Source: Scatosoma sp045124465 (lineage in GTDB: Bacteria; Bacillota; Clostridia; Christensenellales; Borkfalkiaceae). From it: DNA of 47,932 nt. The notes under the pieces are model-generated. The model saw nothing but the letters and a program-made list of their open reading frames with translations, had not been told where the DNA came from and made no database searches. The position numbers and the translations under genes were made by a program. Position 1 is the first letter of the stretch; every line of letters begins with the position of its first letter. The DNA is taken from contig JBGVLV010000007.1 of NCBI GenBank assembly GCA_045124465.1, positions 1 through 47,932 of the forward strand, given 5' to 3'. Below, piece after piece: positions 8,211 through 15,775 of the stretch.

Positions 8211-8867
8211 ATGTCCTTTTACTCTAATTTTCAATCGGACAAATGTCCCGGTACGATCACGGGCAACCCGTTGAGCGGCTTGACGGAAAAGGTGTGTATT
8301 CAGGCGGAAAAGATCTTCGACGCGGGTATCAAGCAAAGCCAACTCGATAACTATTCGCTTACCCTTTGCGATCTGTCGCCCGAATGTCCTACATATCCTT
8401 TGACCTTTATCAGCGCGCGTTCGAAAAGCTCGGAGGCGAAAGTCACGAACTTGAACGTAGAACGCCAACCCGACAAACAATGCGCGCGGGTGCAGGCGAC
8501 CGTGTCCGTACCCCTCGAAGTACTCTACACCGACGCGAACGGGGTAGAGGGCAGCGCGACGGCGATACTGTCTTTGAACGAAGACGTATTGATGTTCGTA
8601 CCCTCGCCCTCGATCATGCCGTTCACCGTCAAAGCGGTGGTGAGCGCGGTCGCGCCCGAAGGGGTGTTCGATTGCAACACGCAGGGCTTTACGGCGTCCA
8701 TTTGCGCGACGGTCATTTTGAAGATCGCGATGTCGGTGGAACTTCTCGTGCCCTCGTACGGCTATTGCGTGATCCCGCCCATGCAGGAATACTCGCAGGA
8801 AGTTTGCGCGGGATTTTTCGAATTGCCGCTGTACCCGCAGGCAAAACCCTGCGCTTGCAAAGGCTGA
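8211..8867 (+). CDS. Conserved clostridial protein, possibly a DUF3794/SPOCS-like spore protein
   Basis: 218 residues, starting MSFYSNFQSDKCPGTITGNP, soluble, without signal peptide or clear membrane segments. The body is rich in beta-type Val/Thr stretches (ARVQATVSVPLEVLYTDANG; TASICATVILKIAMSVELLVPS), similar in style to the DUF3794 (SPOCS) modules of spore-coat proteins such as SipL, with scattered Cys residues including a C-terminal CACKG. The start has a strong AGGAGG 8 bases upstream. A terminator follows at 8888. I recognise the type as a conserved hypothetical protein of spore-forming Clostridia; the SPOCS relation is tentative and no function can be claimed. Confidence 0.7.
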   Translation: MSFYSNFQSDKCPGTITGNPLSGLTEKVCIQAEKIFDAGIKQSQLDNYSLTLCDLSPECPTYPLTFISARSKSSEAKVTNLNVERQPDKQCARVQATVSVPLEVLYTDANGVEGSATAILSLNEDVLMFVPSPSIMPFTVKAVVSAVAPEGVFDCNTQGFTASICATVILKIAMSVELLVPSYGYCVIPPMQEYSQEVCAGFFELPLYPQAKPCACKG

Positions 8868-8887
8868 ATGAAATCCTGAAACGGTTC

Positions 8888-8927
8888 GGGGGAGTTCTCG
8901 CTCACGCGAAAACTCCCCCTTTTTTTC
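8888..8927 (+). terminator. Intrinsic terminator after the 218-aa protein gene
   Basis: 9-bp stem GGGGGAGTT/AACTCCCCC followed by TTTTTTT. It directly precedes the promoter of the metallophosphoesterase gene. Confidence 0.9.
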
Positions 8928-8928
8928 C

Positions 8929-8957
8929 TTGCTTTTTTGTAAAAAAACTGGTATAAT
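8929..8957 (+). promoter_or_regulatory. Promoter of metallophosphoesterase gene, placed for a leaderless mRNA
   Basis: TTGCTT (8929-8934), 17-base spacer, TATAAT (8952-8957). Only six bases (AGCCGT) lie between the -10 box and the ATG at 8964, so transcription should start at or next to the first codon. Confidence 0.75.
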
Positions 8958-8963
8958 AGCCGT

Positions 8964-9659
8964 ATGAATGTGTATGCGATAAGCGATCTGCACCTGTCCG
9001 CCGTTTCGGAAAAACCGATGGACGTGTTCGGCGGCGGCTGGGAAGGTCATCTCGAAAAAATAAAAAACGACTGGCGTTCGATCGTGAAAGAGGAGGACGC
9101 CGTTCTCATCTCGGGCGATATCAGTTGGGCGATGAAACTCGGCGACGCGCTCGTCGATCTTCGCGCGCTCGCCGATCTGCCGGGGAAAAAGGTTTTCATT
9201 CGCGGCAATCACGATTACTGGTGGAACGGTATTTCCAAGCTCCGCGCCGCCGCACCCGACGGGAGTTTTGTGTTTTTGCAGACGGACGCGGTGAAGATCG
9301 GCGGATTCGTGATCGTTGGGTCGAGGGGTTGGAGCTGTCCGGGCAGTCCCGACTACTCCGAACAGGACAACAAGCTCTATCTTCGGGAGGCGGAACGGTT
9401 CCGTCTGGCGCTCGCGGAGGCGGACAAGCTCGCCAAAGAAGGGGATAAAAAGATCGCGATGATACACTATCCGCCGTTCAACCTCAAAAACGAGGGTTCG
9501 CTTTTCACCGAGCTTTTCGAAACGCACGGCGTGGAGAAAGTCGTGTTCGGGCATATCCACGGCGCGGCGTATTTTCCGCTCAAAACGGAGAAAAACGGGG
9601 TGGAATATATCCTCGCGTCCTGCGATAAAGTAGGTTTTAAACTGGTGAAAGTGTATTAA
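8964..9659 (+). CDS. Calcineurin-like metallophosphoesterase
   Basis: 231-residue cytoplasmic phosphoesterase. All metal-site blocks are present in order: DLHLS (residues 8-12), GDISW (about 52), GNHDYWW (about 80), MIHYPPF (about 167) and GHIHG (near 195). Substrate cannot be read from the sequence; related clostridial proteins are annotated only as phosphohydrolases. The first ATG must be the start because the DLH motif begins at residue 8, yet there is no Shine-Dalgarno and the -10 box ends six bases before it. The gene is followed by about 45 bases and then the pyr operon promoter, so it is not part of that operon. Confidence 0.92.
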   Translation: MNVYAISDLHLSAVSEKPMDVFGGGWEGHLEKIKNDWRSIVKEEDAVLISGDISWAMKLGDALVDLRALADLPGKKVFIRGNHDYWWNGISKLRAAAPDGSFVFLQTDAVKIGGFVIVGSRGWSCPGSPDYSEQDNKLYLREAERFRLALAEADKLAKEGDKKIAMIHYPPFNLKNEGSLFTELFETHGVEKVVFGHIHGAAYFPLKTEKNGVEYILASCDKVGFKLVKVY

Positions 9660-9704
9660 AAGGAAAGAAAATTTTTCGGATTTGAAAAACCCGTGTTTTT
9701 ATCC

Positions 9705-9733
9705 TTTACAAGAAAAGAAAAAAGTGGTATAAT
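9705..9733 (+). promoter_or_regulatory. Promoter of the pyr operon
   Basis: TTTACA (9705-9710), 17-base spacer, TATAAT (9728-9733). Transcription would start near 9740, leaving a 100-base leader before pyrB. Confidence 0.8.
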
Positions 9734-9745
9734 ATACGGGATAAA

Positions 9746-9822
9746 AACGAAACAACCGAATCGGCGTGGTGCTGTTTTGTTCATTTGCGTCTTGGGCGTC
9801 GTTTCGTTCAAGGCGTTTTTTT
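9746..9822 (+). promoter_or_regulatory. Possible transcription attenuator in the pyr leader
   Basis: A terminator-like hairpin CGTCTTG (9788-9794) / CAAGGCG (9809-9815, one G-T pair) is followed directly by seven T's (9816-9822). Upstream AACGAAAC (9746-9753) is perfectly complementary to GTTTCGTT (9801-9808) in the loop, and that pairing encloses and would disrupt the terminator's 5' arm. Such exclusive folds are the basis of attenuation in other pyr operons (PyrR or UTP-sensing). No PyrR-binding consensus was recognised and no pyrR gene is in the window, so the mechanism is open. Confidence 0.45.
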
Positions 9823-9839
9823 ACGGGAGGATAAACTTT

Positions 9840-10778
9840 ATGCTCAAAAGAAAAGACTTGCTGGGGCTTATCGACGCGACGAAAGAGGAAATAACGGAGA
9901 TCCTCGACGTCGCGGCGGATATGAAACGGCACTTAAAAGAGGGCGACAAAAATCTGCCCTACCTCAAAGGCAAAACGGCGACCATTCTCTTCTACGAGAA
10001 CAGTACCCGTACGCGTACGAGTTTCGAACTCGCCGCCAAATACCTCGGCGCGACCGTTATTAATATCACCGCCGGTTCGTCGTCGGTAGCCAAAGGCGAA
10101 ACGCTCGTCGATACGGGAAAAACGCTGGACGCGCAGCTGAACGACTTTCTCATCATGCGCCATCCTATGGGCGGCGCGCCTTACCTTCTCGCAAGAACGG
10201 TGAAAGCGGGCGTTCTGAACGCGGGCGACGGTATGAACGAACACCCCACGCAAGCGCTGTTGGATATGCTCACGATGCGGGAAACGTTCGGGGAATTAGA
10301 GGGCTTGAAAGTCGCGATCGTCGGGGACATCAAACACTCGCGCGTAGCCAAGTCCAACCTGTTCGGGTTGAAAACGATGGGTGCGGAAGTGTATATGTAC
10401 GCTCCCGAAACGCTCATTCCCAAAGACATAGACAAGCTCGGCGCAAAGCTTTGCAAGACGAAAGAGGAGGCGCTTGAGAACGCGGACGTCGTGATGGGAC
10501 TTCGTATCCAGCTCGAACGCCAACAGGCGGGCAACTTCCCTTCGCTCGGCGAATACGCGGAGTTTTACGGCGTGGACGGCAAGTCGCTCGCCTTGGCAAA
10601 ACCCCACGCCATCGTTATGCACCCCGGTCCCGTCAATCGCGGCGTGGAGCTTACGGGCAAGGTCATCGACCATAAACAGAGCCGTATCGAAGAACAGGTG
10701 TTCTCGGGGATCGCCGTGCGTATGGCGGTGCTCAAACTGCTCAACGATTACAGAGAACACGCGAAAAAAGAGATATAA
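9840..10778 (+). CDS. pyrB: Aspartate carbamoyltransferase catalytic subunit
   Basis: First committed step of UMP synthesis: carbamoyl phosphate plus aspartate to N-carbamoyl-aspartate. The 312-aa product shows the carbamoyl-phosphate loop FYENSTRTRTSFE (about residues 50-62), the SSVAKGETL loop from the neighbouring subunit (about 80), HPTQALLDM (about 133-141) and a C-terminal HPGPVNRGVEL typical of ATCase rather than ornithine carbamoyltransferase. The frame is open back to 9693, but that part covers the promoter and leader; ATG at 9840 has GGGAGG about 9 bases upstream. No pyrI regulatory-chain gene follows, as in Gram-positives. First gene of pyrBCFKDE. Confidence 0.96.
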   Translation: MLKRKDLLGLIDATKEEITEILDVAADMKRHLKEGDKNLPYLKGKTATILFYENSTRTRTSFELAAKYLGATVINITAGSSSVAKGETLVDTGKTLDAQLNDFLIMRHPMGGAPYLLARTVKAGVLNAGDGMNEHPTQALLDMLTMRETFGELEGLKVAIVGDIKHSRVAKSNLFGLKTMGAEVYMYAPETLIPKDIDKLGAKLCKTKEEALENADVVMGLRIQLERQQAGNFPSLGEYAEFYGVDGKSLALAKPHAIVMHPGPVNRGVELTGKVIDHKQSRIEEQVFSGIAVRMAVLKLLNDYREHAKKEI

Positions 10779-10789
10779 GGAGAAGAGAT

Positions 10790-12052
10790 ATGATCATCAG
10801 GAACGGCAACGTAGTACTTAAAAACTCGGTGGAAAAGAAAGATATCCTCGTCGAGAACGGCAAGATCGTCAAGATCGCGGACAAGCTCCCCGCAAACGGC
10901 GGCGAAGAGATAGACGCGTCGGGCAAACACGTTTTCCCCGGTCTTATCGATATGCACGTACATCTCCGCGATCCGGGCTACGAATATAAAGAAGACATCG
11001 AAAGCGGCTCGAAGGCGGCGGTCAAGGGCGGGTTCACGCAGATCTGCTGTATGCCCAACACCAACCCCGTTATGGACAATAAAGTGGTCGTGAGCTACGT
11101 CAAACATAAAGCGCAAGAGGTGAACCTGTGTAAGGTACACCCCATCGGCGCGATCACCAAAGGGGAGAAAGGCGAACAGCTCGCGGACATCGGCGAAATG
11201 AAGAAAGCGGGCGCGGTGGCGATCTCCGACGACGGCGTAGCCGTCAAGAGCGCGCGGCTTATGCGCCTTGCGATGGAATACGCGAGCGGGTTTAACGTCA
11301 AATGCCTTTGCCATTGCGAGGATAAAGACCTTGTGGACGGCGGCGTTGTGAACGAAGGGTTAAGCTCGACGATCGCGGGTCTGAAAGGGATTCCCCGCGC
11401 GGCGGAAGATATCATCATCGCGAGAGAAATTTCGCTTGCGGAAAGCTTGAACGTACCCGTGCATATCTGCCACGTTTCCACGTATAGCGGCGTGCGTCTC
11501 ATTCGCGACGCGAAAAAGGCGGGCGTAAAAGTAACGGCGGAGACCTGCCCGCACTATTTCGCGGTCACGGACGAGATCGTTACGGGATTCGATACGAACA
11601 CCAAGGTCAACCCTCCCATTCGCGAGGAGAAAGACAAACAGGCGATACTGGCGGGTCTGAAAGACGGCACGCTCGATTGTATCGTCACCGACCACGCGCC
11701 GCACCACGCCAACGACAAGAACGTGGAATACAACCTCGCGGCGTTCGGAATAAGCGGGATCGAAACCTCGTTCGGATTCGCGGTCACTTATCTGTATAAA
11801 ACGGGCGTTCTGACGTTGAACGAACTTGCGGACAAAATGTCCGCCGCACCCGCGCGGATACTCGGTCTCGAAGGGGGCGAGATCGCGGAGGGCAAGCCCG
11901 CCGATCTCACGATCGCCGATCTTGACGAGAGCTACGTGGTCGAACCCGAAAAGTTCGTAAGCAAGGGCAAGAACAATCCTTTCGGCGGATATAAGCTCCA
12001 CGGCGTGGTGAAATACACGATCGTGGACGGCGAGATCAAATATAAGGAGTGA
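10790..12052 (+). CDS. pyrC: Dihydroorotase
   Basis: Zinc amidohydrolase closing N-carbamoyl-aspartate to dihydroorotate. 420 aa, type I (Bacillus-like) length. Metal ligands: DMHVHLRDPG (about residues 55-64), CHCEDKDL (about 178), HICHVST (about 225) and the catalytic Asp in TDHAPHH (near 303). It starts 11 bases after pyrB with AAGGAGAAG in front, and is followed three bases later by pyrF. Confidence 0.96.
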   Translation: MIIRNGNVVLKNSVEKKDILVENGKIVKIADKLPANGGEEIDASGKHVFPGLIDMHVHLRDPGYEYKEDIESGSKAAVKGGFTQICCMPNTNPVMDNKVVVSYVKHKAQEVNLCKVHPIGAITKGEKGEQLADIGEMKKAGAVAISDDGVAVKSARLMRLAMEYASGFNVKCLCHCEDKDLVDGGVVNEGLSSTIAGLKGIPRAAEDIIIAREISLAESLNVPVHICHVSTYSGVRLIRDAKKAGVKVTAETCPHYFAVTDEIVTGFDTNTKVNPPIREEKDKQAILAGLKDGTLDCIVTDHAPHHANDKNVEYNLAAFGISGIETSFGFAVTYLYKTGVLTLNELADKMSAAPARILGLEGGEIAEGKPADLTIADLDESYVVEPEKFVSKGKNNPFGGYKLHGVVKYTIVDGEIKYKE

Positions 12053-12055
12053 GCT

Positions 12056-12964
12056 ATGATAACCGACAGACTGATAGAAAAGATCATCGATATGCAAAAC
12101 CCCACGTGCGTGGGTCTGGACACCCTGTTCGACTACCTGCCCGACGAAATGCGCGCGGGCGTGACCACGTTCGAGGGCGTAGCGGAACGCGTGTTCGAGT
12201 TCAATAAGAAACTCATCGACACCGTGCGCGACGTCGTTCCTTCCGTTAAGGTCCAGATCGCGTACTACGAAATGTACGGCGTAGCGGGTATGAAAGCGTA
12301 CGAAGAAACGCTCAAATACGCGGCGGAAAAGGACCTCGTCGTCATCGCGGACGCGAAACGCAACGACATCGGCTCGACGGCGGCTTGCTATGCAAAGACC
12401 TTCCTCGGTGAAACGGCGGTGGAGGGCAAGACGGCGAAAGCGTTCCCCTCCGATTACGTGACCGTAAACGGTTATCTCGGCACGGACGGTATCGCGCCGT
12501 TCGTGGAAGAATGTGAAAAGAGGGATAAAGGTATTTTCGTGCTTGTCAAGACTTCCAACCCCTCTGGCGCGGAGGTGCAGAACCTCGTTCTCGAAAACGG
12601 CAAACCCATGTACGAACACATGGGCGACCTCGTAGAGAGATGGGGGGAAAGCACGGTCGGCAAATACGGGTATTCGGCGGTCGGCGCGGTCGTCGGCGCG
12701 ACGCACCCGACGGAGGCGGCGAGATTGCGCGAAACGATGCCGCATACCTTCTTTTTGATTCCCGGTTACGGGGCGCAGGGCGGGAACGCGCAAATGCTCA
12801 AAAGCTGTTTCAAAGCGGACGGGCTTGGCGGCGTAGTGAACAATTCCCGCGGCATTTTGTGCGCGTATAGGAAGAACGGCGGCACGTACTACGAGGCGGC
12901 GCGCGCGGCGTGTATCGCCATGCAGAAAGACCTGTCCGAAACCATCGGCAAAATGGGAAGATAA
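12056..12964 (+). CDS. pyrF: Orotidine 5'-phosphate decarboxylase, type 2
   Basis: Last step to UMP. 302 aa, the longer type 2 form rather than the 230-aa Bacillus form. The catalytic D-K-x-x-D array is in VIADAKRNDIGSTA (about residues 95-108); the phosphate-binding loop is near LIPGYGAQGG (about 237). Start overlaps the pyrC end region (AAGGAG lies within the last pyrC codons), indicating translational coupling. The 3' end also carries an open frame into pyrK but the two products are separate. Confidence 0.95.
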   Translation: MITDRLIEKIIDMQNPTCVGLDTLFDYLPDEMRAGVTTFEGVAERVFEFNKKLIDTVRDVVPSVKVQIAYYEMYGVAGMKAYEETLKYAAEKDLVVIADAKRNDIGSTAACYAKTFLGETAVEGKTAKAFPSDYVTVNGYLGTDGIAPFVEECEKRDKGIFVLVKTSNPSGAEVQNLVLENGKPMYEHMGDLVERWGESTVGKYGYSAVGAVVGATHPTEAARLRETMPHTFFLIPGYGAQGGNAQMLKSCFKADGLGGVVNNSRGILCAYRKNGGTYYEAARAACIAMQKDLSETIGKMGR

Positions 12965-12972
12965 ACACGGCA

Positions 12973-13728
12973 ATGAAAGACTATATCGCAACGATCGTCA
13001 AAAATGAAAAAATAGCCGAAAATATTCACGCGGTAACTTTCGATATGGGCGAAGAAGTCCGCGTCCGCGCGGGTCAGTTCGGCAATATCTCCGTCGGCGG
13101 CACGCATCTTCTCCGCCGACCCATCGCCGTTTGCAAAGCGGAGGGCAGAAACGTAACGTTTTGCTATCAGCTCAAAGGCGAGGGTACGCACAAACTCAAA
13201 ACGTTGGGGGCAGGTACGAAAGTAAACGTGCTTGCGCCGCTCGGGAACGGGTTCTTCGTGGAAGAAACGGAACGAAAAGTCGCGCTCGTAGGCGGCGGCG
13301 TGGGCGTGTTCCCGCTCATCTCCGTTTTGCGCGAGTACGCGGCGAAGAAAGAGATCTCCGCGTTTATCGGCTACCGTAACGCGGGCGCGGTGTGCGGCAC
13401 GGAGGAGTTCGAAAAGGCGGCGAAATTCGTCGCGGTCACGGACGACGGCAGTTACGGCGCGAAGATGAACGCGGTACAGGCGTTCGAGACGGAACTTGAA
13501 AAAGGCTACCGTCCCGACGTCGTGCTTGCCTGCGGACCTACGCCTATGCTCCGCGCGCTCAAAGCGGTCGCGGAGAGGGAGAATTTGAACTGTTACGTTT
13601 CCTTGGAAGAGAGAATGGGCTGCGGGATCGGCGCGTGCCTCGTGTGCGTTTGCGATCTGACGAACGGGAAACGTGCGCGGGTATGTAAAGACGGACCGGT
13701 GTTCAACGCGAACGAAGTTACGTTGTGA
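12973..13728 (+). CDS. pyrK: Dihydroorotate dehydrogenase electron-transfer subunit
   Basis: FAD and [2Fe-2S] subunit that passes electrons from PyrD to NAD+. 251 aa: FAD-binding barrel with LLRRPIAVCK (about residues 45-54), NAD-binding part with LVGGGVGVFPL (about 101), and the C-terminal cluster MGCGIGACLVCVC ... RVCKDG (cysteines between about 217 and 238). The frame extends back to 12910 inside pyrF; the start is placed at 12973 where the family N-terminus (MKDYIATIVKNEKI) begins. There is no good Shine-Dalgarno, so coupling to pyrF, 8 bases upstream, is likely. Confidence 0.94.
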   Translation: MKDYIATIVKNEKIAENIHAVTFDMGEEVRVRAGQFGNISVGGTHLLRRPIAVCKAEGRNVTFCYQLKGEGTHKLKTLGAGTKVNVLAPLGNGFFVEETERKVALVGGGVGVFPLISVLREYAAKKEISAFIGYRNAGAVCGTEEFEKAAKFVAVTDDGSYGAKMNAVQAFETELEKGYRPDVVLACGPTPMLRALKAVAERENLNCYVSLEERMGCGIGACLVCVCDLTNGKRARVCKDGPVFNANEVTL

Positions 13729-13747
13729 GAAAGACGGAGAAAAGAGA

Positions 13748-14665
13748 ATGGCAAACTTATCGGTAAAACTTTGCGGCGTAACGCTGAAAAATCCCGTCAT
13801 CGCCGCGTCGGGAACGTTCGGATTCGGACGGGAATTCAACGAACTGTACGATATCGGCAAACTGGGCGGGGTATCGACGAAAGGACTTACGCTCGAACCG
13901 CGTTTGGGCAATCCCGTGCCGCGTATCGCGGAATCCCGCGGCGTGATCCTCAACGCGGTGGGACTGCAAAATCCGGGCGTGGAACATTTCATAGAGAACG
14001 ATCTCGACTGGCTGAAAAAAACGGGTACGTGCGTGATTGCCAACGTCGCGGGCAAAACGCTCGAAGATTATCATAATATCTGCGCGCGTTTAGACGGCAA
14101 AGCGGATATGATAGAACTGAATATTTCCTGCCCCAACGTAAAGAGCGGCGGAATGGCATTCGGTATCAAACCGAGTTCGGTGGAGGAAGTCACGAAAGCG
14201 GCGAAGAGCGCGCTGACGAAAACGCCGCTCATCGTCAAACTCTCGCCGAACGTAGAAAGTATCGCAACGAACGCGAAAGCGGCGGAAAACGGCGGCGCGG
14301 ACTGCGTATCGCTCATCAATACGCTGACGGGCATGGCGATCGACATCGAGCGCCGCAGACCGATCATCGCCAACAACACGGGCGGGGTTTCGGGCGCGGG
14401 CGTAAAACCGATCGCGGTACGAATGGTCTACGAAACCTCGCAAGCGGTAAAGATCCCCGTGATCGGAATGGGCGGTATCACGTGCGCGGAGGACGCCGTA
14501 GAATTTTTAATGGCGGGCGCGGCGGCGGTACAGGTCGGCACGGCGAATTTCACCGACCCGTACGCAATGCCGAAGATCATTGACGGACTGAACGCTTGGT
14601 GCGACCGTCATAATATCCCGAACGTCGCAGAACTTACGGGCACGCTCCAACTCCACCAAATATAA
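13748..14665 (+). CDS. pyrD: Dihydroorotate dehydrogenase, class 1B (NAD-linked) catalytic subunit
   Basis: FMN enzyme oxidising dihydroorotate to orotate; the partner PyrK next to it defines class 1B. 305 aa, with NPVIAASGTFGFG at the N-terminus, ELNISCPNVKSGG (about residues 122-134, catalytic Cys), NTLTGMAID, and phosphate-binding GMGGITCAEDAVEFLMAGA near 240-258. The start at 13748 (MANLSVKL) follows a GGAG; the open frame upstream lies inside pyrK and is not used. The stop is followed by 214 non-coding bases before pyrE, unusual within this otherwise tightly packed operon. Confidence 0.95.
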   Translation: MANLSVKLCGVTLKNPVIAASGTFGFGREFNELYDIGKLGGVSTKGLTLEPRLGNPVPRIAESRGVILNAVGLQNPGVEHFIENDLDWLKKTGTCVIANVAGKTLEDYHNICARLDGKADMIELNISCPNVKSGGMAFGIKPSSVEEVTKAAKSALTKTPLIVKLSPNVESIATNAKAAENGGADCVSLINTLTGMAIDIERRRPIIANNTGGVSGAGVKPIAVRMVYETSQAVKIPVIGMGGITCAEDAVEFLMAGAAAVQVGTANFTDPYAMPKIIDGLNAWCDRHNIPNVAELTGTLQLHQI

Positions 14666-14700
14666 AGGTCGTAGCCCCCCTCAACCCAAGGTCAAGGGTC

Positions 14701-14833
14701 AAGGGACAACGTCCCTTGCGGAGTGCAGAGGCAGAGCCTCTGTCGGGTGTGGGCAGCGCCCACGAACAAACCCCAAATTAAGCAACCGCAGGTTGCGCCA
14801 CACGCCGTCAGGCGTACCCGCAACGCAGGTTGC
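14701..14833. repeat. Array of six short perfect hairpins between pyrD and pyrE
   Basis: Six consecutive inverted repeats with 5-7 bp arms and 3-4 nt loops: AAGGGAC-AAC-GTCCCTT (14701), CAGAGGC-AGA-GCCTCTG (14726), GTGGGC-AGC-GCCCAC (14749), GCAACC-GCA-GGTTGC (14782), ACGCC-GTCA-GGCGT (14802), GCAAC-GCAG-GTTGC (14820). Arms differ between hairpins, so this is a repeat of shape, with GCAAC..GTTGC occurring twice. In front is the direct repeat GGTCAAGGGTCAAGGG. No coding frame of interest crosses it. Confidence 0.85.
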
Positions 14834-14879
14834 GCTTTGATCCCCCAAAGAAAAGAATATAAAAAACAGGAGAACGGTT

Positions 14880-15542
14880 ATGGAACTTACCTACAAACAA
14901 CAATTCATTCAATTTATGGTAAAGAGCGGCGTGCTCAAATTCGGCGAATTTACGCTCAAAAGCGGTCGTATCGCGCCCTATTTCATCAATACGGGCAACT
15001 ATAAAACGGGTAAACAGCTCGCCAAACTCGGCGAATATTACGCCGCGTGTATCCGCGAGAATAACTTGCAGGCGGATACCCTCGTCGGCCCCGCGTATAA
15101 AGGGATCCCGCTCTCCGTCGCGACCGCGATCGCTCTCTATAACGACTACGAAACGGAAGTCAATTACTGTTTCGACAGAAAAGAGGCGAAAGACCACGGC
15201 GAAGGCGGTCTGTTCGTGGGTAAACAGCTTACGGACGGCGAAAAGGTCATCGTCATCGAAGACGTTATGACCTCGGGCAAAGCGCTCCGCGAGATCTTGC
15301 CCAAGCTCCAAGCGGCGGCGAACGTCGAAGTCGTAGGTATGGTCATTTCGGTAGACAGAAAAGAAAAAGCGCTCAACAGCGACCTTTCGGCGGTGAGCGA
15401 GGCGAAGAAGGAATTCGGTATCGACGTGTATTCCGTCGTCACCATCGACGACATCATCGCGGCGATCGAGGACGGGGTCATCGACGGCAAGGAACACCTT
15501 TCCGAGATGTATAAATACCGTAACGTTTACGGCGCGAAGTGA
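14880..15542 (+). CDS. pyrE: Orotate phosphoribosyltransferase
   Basis: Joins orotate and PRPP to give orotidine 5'-phosphate, the substrate of PyrF. 220 aa; the PRPP-binding signature is VIVIEDVMTSGKAL (about residues 124-137), and FTLKSGRIAPYFINTG near the N-terminus with YKGIPLS are family motifs. AGGAG lies 8 bases before the ATG. It is the last pyr gene, but is separated from pyrD by the hairpin array. The last five codons overlap a possible small gene on the other strand. Confidence 0.95.
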   Translation: MELTYKQQFIQFMVKSGVLKFGEFTLKSGRIAPYFINTGNYKTGKQLAKLGEYYAACIRENNLQADTLVGPAYKGIPLSVATAIALYNDYETEVNYCFDRKEAKDHGEGGLFVGKQLTDGEKVIVIEDVMTSGKALREILPKLQAAANVEVVGMVISVDRKEKALNSDLSAVSEAKKEFGIDVYSVVTIDDIIAAIEDGVIDGKEHLSEMYKYRNVYGAK

Positions 15543-15724
15543 GGCAATAACGCCTTGACCTTTCTCGGCAGGCGTAAAGGGGGAACGACCGTCGTATGTT
15601 CGACGATACGTTCGGTCGCGGCGGGAACGCTCGCCCGCGGCTCGAATACGTGACCCGAAACCACGACGATCGCGATCGCGCAAAGGAAGAATACGGCGGT
15701 CAAGAGTAAAAAAGAACGTTTCAT
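15527..15724 (-). CDS. Possible small membrane-anchored protein (uncertain)
   Basis: A 65-codon frame that starts MKRSFLLLTAVFFLCAIAIV: two basic residues, then about 20 hydrophobic residues, then a polar, Pro/Arg-rich tail (RASVPAATERIVEHTTVVPP). That is what a signal-anchored small protein looks like, and it fills the otherwise empty gap between pyrE and trpS. Against it: no Shine-Dalgarno is visible and its end overlaps the end of pyrE by 16 bases. A weak CATACT lies six bases before the ATG. Function unknown. Confidence 0.45.
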   Translation of the reverse strand: MKRSFLLLTAVFFLCAIAIVVVSGHVFEPRASVPAATERIVEHTTVVPPLRLPRKVKALLPHFAP

Positions 15725-15775
15725 AGCAACAGTATGCGTAAAAACGCCCGCGGCTATGTAAAAGAAAGAGGTATT

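Noticed and set aside
9693..9839. Longer start of pyrB at 9693
   Set aside because: The extension contains the promoter and leader; the family N-terminus and GGGAGG site support 9840.
14701..14833. CRISPR array between pyrD and pyrE
   Set aside because: The hairpin arms differ from each other, spacing is irregular, and no cas genes are in the window.
15543..15775. T-box leader for trpS
   Set aside because: No specifier loop, T-box sequence or terminator was found; the gap is occupied by a possible minus-strand frame.
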